Positions 44,518 through 55,550 of a DNA stretch of 64,000 nucleotides are shown here, in pieces. The notes beneath the pieces were generated by a model. The model made no database searches. It saw only the letters and a list, made by a program, of their open reading frames with translations, and had not been told where the DNA came from. Each line of letters starts with the position of its first letter. Within the stretch, counting starts at the first letter, position 1. The stretch covers positions 186,001 through 250,000 of the forward strand of contig JAGKQI010000047.1 of the NCBI GenBank assembly GCA_018806915.1. Direction: 5' to 3'. The DNA comes from Phytophthora colocasiae. Lineage: Eukaryota; Oomycota; Peronosporomycetes; Peronosporales; Peronosporaceae. Made by a program: the position numbers and the translations under genes.

Positions 44518-45427
44518 GGAAATCTCGATCTACTCACTGTCATGCCGAGTCATGGAATTGACCACTAAAGATGTATGAAATTGACCACTGAGTGATAGAA
44601 CAAAAAGAAAGATGAATGTTTCCTTACAATGACAGTTTTGTGCCTGGATGCTTGCGTGGACTTGGCGTCTTTCACAACCTTGGCGTCTTCACTACAACTG
44701 ACGAAGTCGAATTAGCCTCTGTCAATCCAATTGAGTCCAAATCGAGATGTGGACCACGCCACTACATGGTTTCCGGAAGTATTGCATGGACTCCATGAAG
44801 AAGGATGTGTTTCCCATTTCTTGACAAGATTGAAATGTCGCTAGCTCGCTTGCCAACCCACACGCACACGTATGTAGTCTACTAAAAATCCTCATTGATA
44901 CAGTAAGTAACGCTGTCTGGACTGCAAACCACTACGCATGTATCAGGCCGAATCATCTGGTACTCCCGATTAATACCCTCTACCCGAATAGTACCCTCCG
45001 AGGGTAACCCGATAGTAACCTTGCAGTAACCCAGCGTTGATCTCTTAGTAGAGTAGGTCCTTGAACGTCTTGTAGATGCAATGTCATGGAATGATGGCAT
45101 TTTGCTGAATGAGCGTTGCTGGTATAGGACAGACGCACACCTGTAGACAGTGCTAGTGAATGGCTGGCTATGCCGTCGGTAGCTGTAGTTTGTGAGTGGG
45201 TAAGAAAGGCATGGCGAGATACTGACAGCAACGCTGTCATCAACTCCGTCGCTGCCGCTGGCTCTTCAGACAGCTACCTGGACTGGCATGTTGTGAAGCA
45301 CGACGTCTACGGTGAGCGATTCCGTAAGCCGCTGACGAAGGTCACGAGGACCCTGATGACGTGGGAAACTTTATTCTGGACGAGCTGCACGACGCTCTTG
45401 ATGATACTGCCCTGATCGCCGAGTAAC
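44518..45427. repeat. Direct copy of 20424-21335, with truncated pogo-like remnant
   Basis: The segment repeats the region upstream of the CRN gene at 20393, nearly base for base, in the same orientation. It includes the left inverted repeat (from about 44964) and the transposase C-terminal frame (45170-45426). It stops abruptly after GTAAC, where the LTR of Gypsy-1 begins, so the right inverted repeat is missing. Confidence 0.75.
45423..45427. other. Target site of Gypsy-1 (GTAAC)
   Basis: Gypsy-1 starts right after GTAAC. The uninterrupted version is at 21331-21335, where the sequence goes straight on. The second copy of the expected 5 bp duplication would follow the 3' LTR, which is cut by Gypsy-2, so it cannot be seen. 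Confidence 0.6.
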
Positions 45428-45844
45428 TGTCCCGTGCCCGGGAATGAGACCCTCGAACCAGCGTGTTCGGCTGTGCACCATGCCCCGGGGCCTTGTCGCC
45501 CGTCGCACTCGCCGTGCTGCGGTCACTTAGCGTAGTAGACTGTCCGCGGTCCACTCCGGGGTACGTCCCCGTTTTCCTCACCAGAGCGGTCCAGCAACAT
45601 CCTCCCGCGAGTGTCGTGCGGAGGGAGGACACTACCGAAGGCTCCTGCTCTACTATTTCGACGGGGGTTATCCCTACAAGCGTACGTTGGAGTGAAATGA
45701 GCTCCCTATATAACTAGTCAGTCGTGATTTTACCTGCTAAGAAGACAAGCAATAACAAGTTACTTATATTTGTTCAAGTTAGTCTTAAGCTCCCTGCCCG
45801 GACCCGCACTCACATAACAGCCCGCTAGTACCCGATCCTTAACA
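45428..45844 (+). repeat. Gypsy-1 5' LTR
   Basis: 417 bp starting TGTCCCGTGCCCGGG and ending CCTTAACA. The first 245 bp recur at 58735-58979. A TATA-like CTATATAA lies near 45705. The primer binding site is not clear: no TGG directly follows the LTR, and TGGTGGAGAAGC starts 12 bases further on. The leader 45845-46070 has no gene. Confidence 0.75.
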
Positions 45845-46070
45845 GGTCGCGACAAGTGGTGGAGAAGCAGGGTAATAGCCTGCTGGAGAAGGGTCCTCGG
45901 AAGTGAACTTCAAGTGACTACTTAAACGAGGAAGTGAAGTACTCTTGTCCTACCAACTAGTTGTTAGTTGGTTAACTGAGTGGTTCGTCTGGGCGGGAGT
46001 GCGGCAACTACCGGAACTCAAGACGGCACAAGAGGAACAGGAGCGGGACGAGCAAGAACCCGAAATCGAG

Positions 46071-48497
46071 ATGTCTTCGTTCGGACCCGGTGTCGGAGAT
46101 GACGACAGGAGCACTACCTCGAGTGAAAACGGTGGCACGGACCCATCTGCTACTTCCTGGTTCAGGGGAGGAGCGAGTCGCCCTCCTACGGTGACTCCTG
46201 CGAGCCCAGGAGGCAGTGACAGTCAACATGCGACTTTGTGGTTTGGACTCGGGGGACCTTCTGCTACTACGCACCCGGGGAGGCCGAGCTTAACTGCTCC
46301 TGGAGGGTTAACCACGGTCCAGGCCATGGTACGTAGAGCTGCCCTGGGTTCTACTCGCCCAGTGCAACAACCTCCTCCTGCAAGGCCTCGACTGACTCGG
46401 AGTCTCTCCGAGCCCAGGAAGGGATAAGCTAGACCACTTGCTAGCCCCGTAACTACTCACGGCGGATTTACCTTACATGGAGTGACTTCCAGTACCGGAC
46501 TCGCCGCAGCGACTTCTGTGCCCCAGAGTGAGACTCAATTCCAAGCTTCAACTCCTATGGCCAGCTAGCCAGCGACTAAGCCGATGACTCCAGTAGTTCC
46601 CGTTCCCCTTACTCCGTCAGCGACTCAACCGGGAGTCGCGACTATGGGAGTAGCTGATGCTACCAAGCACTACCTGTACCCGCCTCAACTGATGGCTCAA
46701 CCTGGATACGCTGCTAGTGTGGGGACTGGTGTGAACGTAGCTGTTAGTTCTACGGGAACTAATCCAACCGGATGGAGTGGTCAACTCCCTGGACTACCAC
46801 CTACTGCTCCGATGATGACTCCTGCTACCAGCGTACCTCAGTCTACTCGTTCAGCGATCCCGAGTTATCAGAACGTGACTCTTGGCGCGACTCCTGGCAA
46901 TCCTGGCACCGGACTGAACAATCCGTTCATCCAGCCCGTCGGATGGTCGGCAGCGGCCGGTTTCTCCTACGGCACTCCAGCTCCTATCTCCTATGCGACT
47001 ACCTCCGTGCCGCCTCAAGTGACTCATGTCTCTACGACTCAAGTACCTCCTAGCAGCGCTCTTACGACTCCTATGAACGTGGCTCCACAGTTGACTTCAG
47101 CTCCTGCTATGACGACTCCTGCCACTACTAGTTACCCGCAAGCGACTGCTGGGCAGACAGCTTACTGGAGTCAACCGCAGCAACCTGGGAATTCGGCTCA
47201 AGCCACTAGTCTACCCCATCCCGTGACTGCTCCGACCTCGGTGACTGCTGGACATCTCGCGAGTGGCGTAAGTAGCCAACCTTACTCTACCGTACCTAGT
47301 CAACTTCCCGGACACTACACTCCGAACTACCAACAGTCCGTGAGTCAGGTGACTAGGCCTCCTCTAGGTATGCCGTCCAACATCAAGAATGCAGTCCGGA
47401 TGATCCAACCGTTTTACTCCGATGGAGCTTCAGCAGACAAAGCTCGATCCTTCTGGAGTGCATTCGAGAGAGCTACGGAAGGACTTGACGACTCCTTACG
47501 GTTGAGTGCCTTCAGGGAGTGTCTTAAGGGCAAAACTGGTGAAGAATGGCGGACTTACTCCCAGATTAACGACTTCAACACTCTGAGAACTCGCTTCCAC
47601 AACCAGTTCGTGTGTCAGACTCCACTTCAAATGATTGAGCGACTGAAGGTGACCAAACGGTCTCGAGGTATGTCGGCCGAGGTGTGGGGCGACTTAATTT
47701 CGAGTCTCTGTGACGCCGCTCAGTACTTTGACCCAGGGATGAGATACCAGTACTTCTTGTCAGGACTCCGCAACAAGCAGTGGCGAAACACACTTGACAC
47801 TTCATTGGTGAACTCGATTCCTCAGGCTGTAGCAGTGCTGCTTTACAAGAACCAGCACTTGCCTGTGGAGGACGATGCCGACTTCGAGGACGAGCCTCCT
47901 AAATCGACTCACAACGATGACTTGATGAAGCAAATGTTGACCGTGATGCAGCAAACTCAGAGTCTCTTGGCTCAACAACAAGTGCAGGCTACTTCAGCTG
48001 CTACTCAGGGAGGAACTACAGCGGCTGCCATTCAGTACCAAAACATGCCTGCTGCTAGTCAAGGAGTGTACGCAATTCAGCCCACTACTTCTCTACCGGT
48101 GACTCCTACTCGTGGTATTCGACAGGGACCTGACTTGTACACTCAGGAAGGACTCACCGTGTGCGGGAGGTGCCACACGTTGGGGTGCAGTCGACTTAAC
48201 TGCCGCAGGAACAACTCGACTTGCTCGAACTGCCAAGGAACTGGTCACGTTTACGTCGAGTGTGAGTTACCCCGAGGGTACCAACGTCAACAGCAGTCAA
48301 CGGGCCAGCGTCAGCAGCAACTACAGTCGCAGAACACGAACTCCAACTCTCGCTCAAACTACCAAGCCAATCGAGGCCCTAGGGCCTGCTTCCTGTGTGG
48401 AACTGCGGATCACGTAGTGGCCAACTGCCCGTCGAGGGAGGCGCTGAACCAGCTAGTCCAGAAGGCTGGGGTTACAGCGAGCTCCAGTCAACACTGA
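46071..48497 (+). pseudogene. Gypsy-1 gag, with two internal stops
   Basis: Taking the first in-frame ATG (46071), the frame runs to TGA at 48495 but is broken by TAA at 46425 and TAG at 46566. The uninterrupted part from ATG 46584 is 637 residues. The N-terminal third is rich in Pro, Thr and Ser and has no clear fold. Then comes a capsid-like block (FYSDGASADKARSFWSAFE, then LKGKTGEEW, then YFLSGLRNKQW) and two zinc knuckles, CSNCQGTGHVYVEC and CFLCGTADHVVANC, both CX2CX4HX4C. Both internal stops could come from Gln codons by a single C to T change. The region packages the RNA and builds the particle. Confidence 0.8.
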
Positions 48498-49859
48498 AGG
48501 GGGCTGGAGGAAGGGAAGGGTGAAGTCACTCCTTCCTCCTGCCAGCTAAGTGACTTGAGTGAAGTCACTTCCAAATCTACGACTACCTGTGACGGAAATG
48601 GAGTGAGTTCAACTGAGACTGTAAAGAGAACAACGACTGATAATGGAGTGAACATGATTGAAACTGAGAAGACTGAGTGTGAAGGTGCTGAGGCGGGTCA
48701 CTTGACTGCCGCTTACATCGGAGACTGGCTGAAAGACCCTTCTTGGGAAGAGTATGCCGATGAGGTACGGGTGAAGTCGAACCCAGTGAACTACTGGAAC
48801 GCGCCCCGTGAAAAGAGTGAAGTTGTCCACTGCGAGTGGAAGACTAGTGGAACAAGTAAGAAAGGAGAAACTACTTCCCTCGGTGACTTGGGAGTTACTG
48901 AGAGGCAGTCCGAGAGGGATGACGAAAGTGAAATTAATCGTCCTGAGTTCGATGAGAGTATTTTCGACCCTGGTATGCGCGAGAATAGAGATGAACCTGC
49001 GAAGAGCTGTGAAGAACTGCTTGACCAGACGAGTGTGAAGACTGATGACCGACTACGAAATAACGAGACCTGTACTAGCGAAGGTACTCCAGGAGTGACT
49101 ACTGACAAGACTGACGAGACGGCAACTGTGCCGTCTACCACCGATGCTGATGGTGGAGGTGAGGCGAACACTACCGAAGTCGCTACTGAACTAACTACTG
49201 GTGAACTGGTGAGTGACCTAACCGAAGAGGGAGTAGCTCGAACTGAGGTCGAGGCCGTTAGAGTGACTCAAGAAACTCAAGGAGTAGTTGAACTGAGTGA
49301 AGCTGAGAGTGAGTCGTCTACCACCGATGCGGATGGTGGGGATGAGGCGAGCACTAGGGGTGGCGTCGCGGGAGCGGCTAACAAACTCGCAAGGGTGTAT
49401 TCTGAAGAGGAACTGAATGAACTAGCTGAAAGCGTAAACAATGGAGTACTAGAAGAAAAAGAGGAATACGACAAAGAGCTCGAGGAGCGACTCTTCCCAC
49501 TGGACGAGGTAGAACTCAAGAGAAGAATGGAAGTGAATGCGTCGCAGTCGCAGAAAATGTCACTAGCCGACTTAAGCACCATATTGGGAATCACGGAGGA
49601 AGTCATCAGTCGTACGAGGGAGTCGTCTCCAGGGGTGCTAGCTACGCCCGAATACTGGACTGCCTGGTATCGGAAGACGCTAGCCGCGACTAACGCAGCT
49701 AAGCGAGCTAACCGCGACTTCAGCGACTTAAAGAAGTCGAAGGAGATGACCACTCCCCATGAACAGCGAGAGGAGTCGCTGATTCGGACGAACGCGATGT
49801 GGGAGGTGGAAGAACCGAGAGTACTTCTAACCGGGATCAGACTGAGGCAAGTGAGGTAA
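48498..49859 (+). CDS. Gypsy-1 acidic ORF between gag and pol
   Basis: This frame is continuous with gag apart from the single TGA at 48495-48497, then stays open for about 450 codons. The first ATG is at 48654. The product is strongly acidic and Thr/Ser/Glu-rich, with a coiled-coil-like stretch (EEELNELAESVNNGVLEEKEE region, split here) and a basic end. No known domain was recognised. It overlaps the pol frame by 61 bases (49799-49859) in the -1 frame. It may be a gag-pol linker reached by stop readthrough, or a separate protein; TGA may also be a mutated Arg codon. Confidence 0.6.
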   Translation, partial: RGLEEGKGEVTPSSCQLSDLSEVTSKSTTTCDGNGVSSTETVKRTTTDNGVNMIETEKTECEGAEAGHLTAAYIGDWLKDPSWEEYADEVRVKSNPVNYWNAPREKSEVVHCEWKTSGTSKKGETTSLGDLGVTERQSERDDESEINRPEFDESIFDPGMRENRDEPAKSCEELLDQTSVKTDDRLRNNETCTSEGTPGVTTDKTDETATVPSTTDADGGGEANTTEVATELTTGELVSDLTEEGVARTEVEAVRVTQETQGVVELSEAESESSTTDADGGDEASTRGGVAGAANKLARVYSEEELNELAESVNNGVLEEKEEYDKELEERLFPLDEVELKRRMEVNASQSQKMSLADLSTILGITEEVISRTRESSPGVLATPEYWTAWYRKTLAATNAAKRANRDFSDLKKSKEMTTPHEQREESLIRTNAMWEVEEPRVLLTGIRLRQVR

Positions 49860-52800
49860 TACCCTCCTATTCGTACGATGAAGAGGCTGTGATCGCGAAT
49901 GTGGCCATCGATTTATCGGAGGTTCCTGGTGGTGCTGTTAGCGCTGTGACGGTATCCTCCCGACGAAGGAAACGTTTTGATCCGAGATGGCGTGGGTTAG
50001 TGCAGCGGATGGTGTATTACCTCGTCAAGGAAGAAGAAAAGGTGAATTCCGTGTGTGTCGACTGTGGGTCGCTTCTCTTGAGTGACTTCGTTCTCCCGGA
50101 AGTCGACTGGGGAGAAAATGACCTTAAAGAACGAGCTCTGGCTAAAGTAGCTCAGTACTATCGAGCGATGAGTAACTCCGTGATGAAACGTCTCGTGAGT
50201 GTGATAGTGGAGAAGTACTTGAGTGAAGGTCCACTCATTCGAGCTAAGTTGAAAGAGCGAGAAGACCGGTGTGACGACTGTCTGAAGTTGGCTCTCCCAT
50301 CGCGAAAAACGCGGAGCTCGAAGCAAGTGCGCTTCGACTACTCGTCTTTGACTGGTCTAAAGATCGAAGAGCTAGGGCCCCGATGTTCGCGTGACGACTC
50401 GAACAGCGTGTACGAGTACGCGTACGTAGTGACTGATCCCGTGCGAGTCTCTACTCAGGAAGGAAATGGTGACTCTCGGAAGACTGGACTAGTTGAACTG
50501 GATGTACTCGACGAGAGTGAAGACACCGATGTAGTACCTGAAGGTAAGCGGGTGATTGGCTCAGTGGGTGGTGTGGAAGCCACTTCTCCCGGATATGTTG
50601 ACTGTGTACCCGTGGATATACTCATCGACTCTGGTGCGGTGGTGAGCTTGATCGACCGTAAATTACTCCGTCGGATAGGGCGAGGCAATGACTCTCTGCG
50701 ACCGTACAATGGAAACTTGAATGGAGTGTCGGGTCACCAACTCAAGATACGAGGTGTTGCCGACCTCCCTCTCAGACTTGGGTCGTTGGAGATTGTTCGA
50801 CCTTTTGTGGTCGTCGATCACATGCATGTGGATGTGATACTTGGGACCGACTCACTTCGACAGTTCCGAGCTGTTGTCGACTTAGACTCTAACTCCGTGA
50901 CTCTGAAGGACACGGGTGAAGTGTTTTCGTTGGGTACTCCTAGAGTCGAAGAAGTGCACTCTGCCCGAGTGAGTTCGACTGTTCGCATCTGCCCTGGTGG
51001 TCAAGCTCTAGTAGTGTCGGAAGTCCGAGGCCAAGCAAGCGACGGACAAACTGTGTTGGTTGAAGGTGTCCCGGGACTGGACGGAACTGTGCGAGTTGCC
51101 CGTACGCTATGTACTGTGAATCAAGGGAAGTTATTGGTCGAGGTCTGCAATGCTTCTACTGAGGAACTGATCATCAAGAAAGGTACTCTAGTTGCTGCCG
51201 CCACGGTGGTGCTGGAGTCGGCTTTCGAGTTCGAGTCCCCGGCGACTCTTCTGTTGAGCAGTGACTCGGGACCTGTCGAGTCCCGGAAAACTACTGAAGA
51301 AGACTGGGTGCACTCTGTAGTGAGTGCTGCCGGCGCTACTACCGACTCGTCATACCACTCCATGCCGAACCTCGAAAAGGAACTAATTGATGAGTTTGCA
51401 GTTGACTTCACCGATTCGAAGCTGAGTGAGGAACAGAAGAGGCTGTTCCGGCAGACACTCGGGTCCTACAGAGACTTGTTCGTCGAGACTTCCATGAAAC
51501 CGGGTCGGACGCATCTACTCGAGTTCGAGATTGACACTGGTGACCACCCCCCTATCAAGCAGCGACCCTATCGCGTCTCCAAAGCTGAAGGTGATGTGAT
51601 GGAGGCCGAAGTGCAGCAGTACCTGGACTTGGGACTCATTCGACCCTCGAGTAGTCCTTGGGCTAGTCCTGTACTGATGATACGCAAACCCGACGGGGGC
51701 ATCCGCTTCTGTATCGACTACCGTCGACTCAATGCAGTGACTGTGAAGGACTGTTATCCGATGCCACTCATCGACGACATCCTGGACGTACTAGGAAATG
51801 CTAAGCTCTTCTCTACAATGGATATTGCCTCGGGGTACTGGAATGTGCCGATGGCGGCGGGCAGTGTCGGGAAGACGGCCTTCGCCTGCAAATTTGGACT
51901 GTTCGAGTGGCTAGTTATGCCATTTGGACTGTGTAATGCAGTGCCTGCATTTGAGCGACTTATGGAAGGAGTACTAGTCGACTTGAAGTGGCGAACTTGT
52001 TTAGTCTACTTGGACGACTGTGTGGTCTTCAGTGACGACTTCCCGACTCACCTTGTGCGACTTCGGCAAGTACTCGAGCGTTTTAGGACTGCTGGTTTTA
52101 AACTCAAGATGGTGACCAAGTAGCTTTCCTCGGTCACATAGTCACTCCCTCCGGCATACTTCCTAATCCTGAGAAAGTGAAGGCAGTCATGAATGTCGAG
52201 CGACCCAGTGACCTCCGTGCGGTTCGCGCGTTCCTGGGCTTGACTAGTTACTTCCGAAGGTATATACCGGGGTACGCTGCTATCTCTGCGCCCATCGAGA
52301 GGCTGAAGGCCAAGGGTATACCCTTCGAGTGGAGTCCTGATTGCGAGTCCGCCTTTGTACAACTAAAACGTAAGCTAGTCGAACCTCCTATTCTAGTCTA
52401 CCCGGACTTCAACAAGCGGTTTAAGCTCTATGTCGACTCCTCGAAGCTAGCAGTGGGTGCCTGTTTGATGCAAGAAGTCGCCGGTCGTGACCGAGCTATC
52501 GCCTACGCTAGTAAACTACTAGTTGGGTCAGAGAAGAACTGGGTGAACAACCAGAACGGCACTTCGAGATCGAGTGCTAGGGAATCGTGTGGGCGACTCG
52601 CAAGTTTAGGTGCTACCTCGACCGTTGTGAGTTTGATCTCTTCACCGACCATAAGGCACTACTGTGGGTGTTCAGTGACGCGAACAGAACTAACAACGCT
52701 AAACTAGCCAGGTGGGCGATGGAGTTGTCCCAGTTGCGGTTCAAAGTGTATCACAGGCCTGGTACTTCGATGGGTCACGTGGACGGACTCTCTAGACTAC

Positions 52801-54785
52801 ATGCAGTGACTGTCAACGCAGTTACTATGGCCGATCTACTGAATGAGGCTAACGAAGAGGACCCGGTTCCCATTCTGGTCGGGGAGGGTGAGACTGAAGT
52901 TGCGACTGAAGAAGTCACTGGGGCGACTCCTACTAGTACCGGAGGAAGTGGTCAAGTCGCGGTCGGGGAGCGACTCCCTGCCGAAGATCCTACAGCCGCC
53001 CCTACTACTCCGACCCCTCAGCCTAAAGAGACTTCCCTAGACGAAGAACAACTACTTGTCTCCCCCGTTGATGTGTTCGGCCTGGATCAGGCCCGCTTTA
53101 AGGAAGAGAAGAAACGTACTCCTTGGATTCTGGCAATGATTGCCTTCTTGGAGAGTGGTGCACTGGCCTTGGATGCCCAACTGCGAGCGAAAGTGTTGTC
53201 CTTGGCTCCACACTACACTGTGAAAAATGGAGTTCTGATGCGACGAGTCCATTTGAAGGCTCGAGCTGGCCACGCTCGATCCCTGGAAGTCCCAGTGATC
53301 CCGGTTACCTACGTCGCGACGGTACTGCACCACTGCCATGCTGACGTGTTCGCTGCTCACGTGGGAGTCACTAAAACTATGGACAAAGTGCGCAAGCACG
53401 CCTACTGACACGGCTGGAAGAAGGACGTCGCCGAATACGTCCGCGAGTGTACTATTTGCGGGAGTGGCAAAGGCTACCGCCCTTGGCGGAATGGACTCAT
53501 GCAGAAGATGCCCATCCAAGAACTGTCTGGTCCCTTTTCGCTACTTGTGGTGGATGCTGTTGGCCCTCTCGTGACTACTCCTAGATGCAACAAGTTTATC
53601 CTGGTGTTTGCGGACTACTTCACCCGGTGGGTGGAAGCTTTTGCTGTTGAGCGTTTGGATTCGGTGACTTTTGTGGAGGTTATGGTGAACGAGGTGATCT
53701 CGCGGCATGGAGTGCCTGAAAAGCTACTAAGTGACCAAGGGTCAAACTTTATCTCCGAGCTGGCGAGGTCGCTGTACGAGACTCTAGAAATTAAAAAGTT
53801 GTTCGGGGCGGCTTATCACCCACAAACTCAAGGACTTGTCGAACTATTCAACGGGACTCTAATTGGAATGCTACGCATGTACGTGAGTGAGTCCCAAGAT
53901 GACTGGGACTTATATCTACCTAGAGTACTCTTCGCCTATCGGACTTCCTTCCACGAGGCCCTGGGTGACTCTCCGTTCTTCAGTCTGTACGGTCGTGACC
54001 CTGTGCTACCCCTCGACTTGGCTTTCCTGAACACTTCCTCTCAGTGGAAGAGTAATGAGGTCGCTACATACCGACGTCGACTCTACCTGTCCCTACGTGA
54101 TACTCGCCGACTAGTCGAAAGACAACTACTCAAGGCTCAGAGTCGCCATGGACAGCGACTCCAAGGTCAAGTGTCTGTGAAGTTTGAGGAAGGTGATGCT
54201 GTCTGGGTCTACCAGTATTTCAGGGCTCGCCAAGGAGAAAAGACTTCGAAGAAGTTAGCCTTCTCCTGGCATGGTCCTTACTGAATAGTGGGCACTGTCG
54301 GAGAGAACGCCTACCGCGTCGCCATCCCGACTCACCCGAACAGAGTGGTCACCATCAATGTAAACCGACTCAAACCCTTCCGGGGTCGCTGGAGTCGACC
54401 TTTTCCTACCGAAGTACCTGAAGGCATTACTACTACTCCGGGTGAGGATGACGAGGGTCCACTCGCTGAGGAAGACTTACCCTCGACGAGCTATATCGAA
54501 CGACTTGTCATTGGATCTGAAGAAACTGCTTTCGCTGGAGCGAGTCTACCGGTGGTCGACATACTTGCTCGAAGAAAGAAAGCCGGTGAGTTGCAGTATC
54601 TAGTACTACTTGCTACCTACGAGACGAGTTGGTTGCCTGCGACTTCCCTACGCCCTGATTTTGACGCGCTGATCACATTGTTCGAGAGTACTCGGCGAAA
54701 AGAACAGGGACTCCCTCAACTCCGCCGTAGTGCCCGGCTGGTCGACGCCAACGCGGCTGTCGACATGGATGAGTTACTCTTCTAA
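49799..54785 (+). pseudogene. Gypsy-1 pol (PR-RT-RNase H-IN), frameshifted
   Basis: Frame 49799-52123: an N-terminal Cys pair region, retropepsin-like LIDSGAVVSLID, then reverse transcriptase with YRRLNAVTVKDCYP, MDIASGYW, FGLCNA and the catalytic YLDDCVVFSDD. It breaks near 52123; 52177-52707 continues RT (AFLGLTSYFRRYI) and early RNase H (LYVDSSKLAVGACL). It breaks again near 52555; 52587-54785 carries the rest of RNase H (DLFTDHKALLW) and integrase: HHCC zinc finger, then D (VVDAVGP), D (LLSDQGSNF), E (GLVELFNGTL), and the C-terminal DAVWVYQYF segment. TGA stops at 53406 and 54282 interrupt the last frame. No chromodomain was recognised. Confidence 0.85.
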
Positions 54786-55034
54786 GGAATAAGCTGGACT
54801 AGTCAAGACGGTGACGACTCCTCTTGACGATAAGTCTTGCGACTCGAGTGTTCAAGTGGAACTCTCTTCTTTTCATTTTCTTTTACTGCATTTGGATGGT
54901 CCGGTGACTGTCCCTACGTGAATCTGTGAACTTCCGGCGGTTACTTAGCTTGGGATACTCGCGGCGGAAGTCGTGACTGCCGACTATTACTAGTTGTTGG
55001 AGCGGACAGCTACTCGGGATCGACTACTTACTTG
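54786..55034. other. Post-pol spacer of Gypsy-1
   Basis: Non-coding as far as can be seen. It leads into the tandem repeats, and nothing else is recognised. Confidence 0.4.
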
Positions 55035-55295
55035 GTGACTGGCTACTGCTCGACGATTGAACTCTACTGGGAGACTGACTACTGCTCGACGATTGAACTC
55101 TACTGGGTGACTGGCTGCTGTTTGACGATTGACCTCTCCTTGATGAATTACTACCGCTAAATGAACTCTGCTTACTTCGGCGACTGACTGTCGCGTGGTG
55201 ACTTTGACGACTTCGACGACTGACTGTCGCGTGGTGACTTTGACGACTTCGGCAACTGACCGTCGCATGGTGACTTTGCCGACTTCAGGGGCTAT
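55035..55295. repeat. 36 bp tandem repeats in Gypsy-1
   Basis: Two neighbouring blocks, each about three copies with a 36 bp period. Block one is marked by GACGATTGA at 55052, 55088 and 55124. Block two is marked by GACTGACTGTCGC at 55182 and 55218, with a variant at 55254. On the minus strand 54990-55460 stays open, giving 12-residue repeats (VVKVTTRQSVAE). It lies downstream of the antisense ORF. Whether it is translated is unknown. Confidence 0.75.
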
Positions 55296-55550
55296 CAGAT
55301 ACGCTGTGACCTTAACGACTTGGTGATCCCTTTTTCTCTTGGGAGATTGGTGGCGGGATGAATTCGCCCTGTGACCTTGAGTATTACTAAACTGGTGGCT
55401 GACTTTACTACTCGTGAAAAGGGGCGGTCCTGACAAGAATAGTGTGGATGATACGAGCAAGTAACCTGAGATTACGCAGTTAGGACCTGATGACTACACG
55501 AAGTGATATGAACTGCCACCCTACTACCACCTCGAAGCCTAGCTGCATCT

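Larger units (their letters stand above)
21536..45427. repeat. Palindromic unit 2 (arms c and d)
   Basis: The second giant inverted repeat. CRN gene, orphan nuclease module, flank and Rdel-c on the left are mirrored by Rdel-d, flank, orphan module and CRN pseudogene on the right, around a compound centre at 32552-33389. The mirror ends at the CRN start codons. The segment 44517-45427 is instead a direct copy of 20424-21335. Confidence 0.87.

Noticed and set aside
1088..45427. The mirrored arms as a pure assembly artefact
   Set aside because: Not adopted as first reading, because the arms differ by private insertions, deletions and substitutions and have different centres. It stays possible and is listed as a check.
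45945..46070. Gag start at a TTG codon at 45945
   Set aside because: A TTG start is unlikely in a nuclear eukaryotic gene; the first in-frame ATG is at 46071.
55035..55295. Possible CRISPR array
   Set aside because: The repeats are contiguous, diverged, without unique spacers, and lie in a eukaryotic retroelement.
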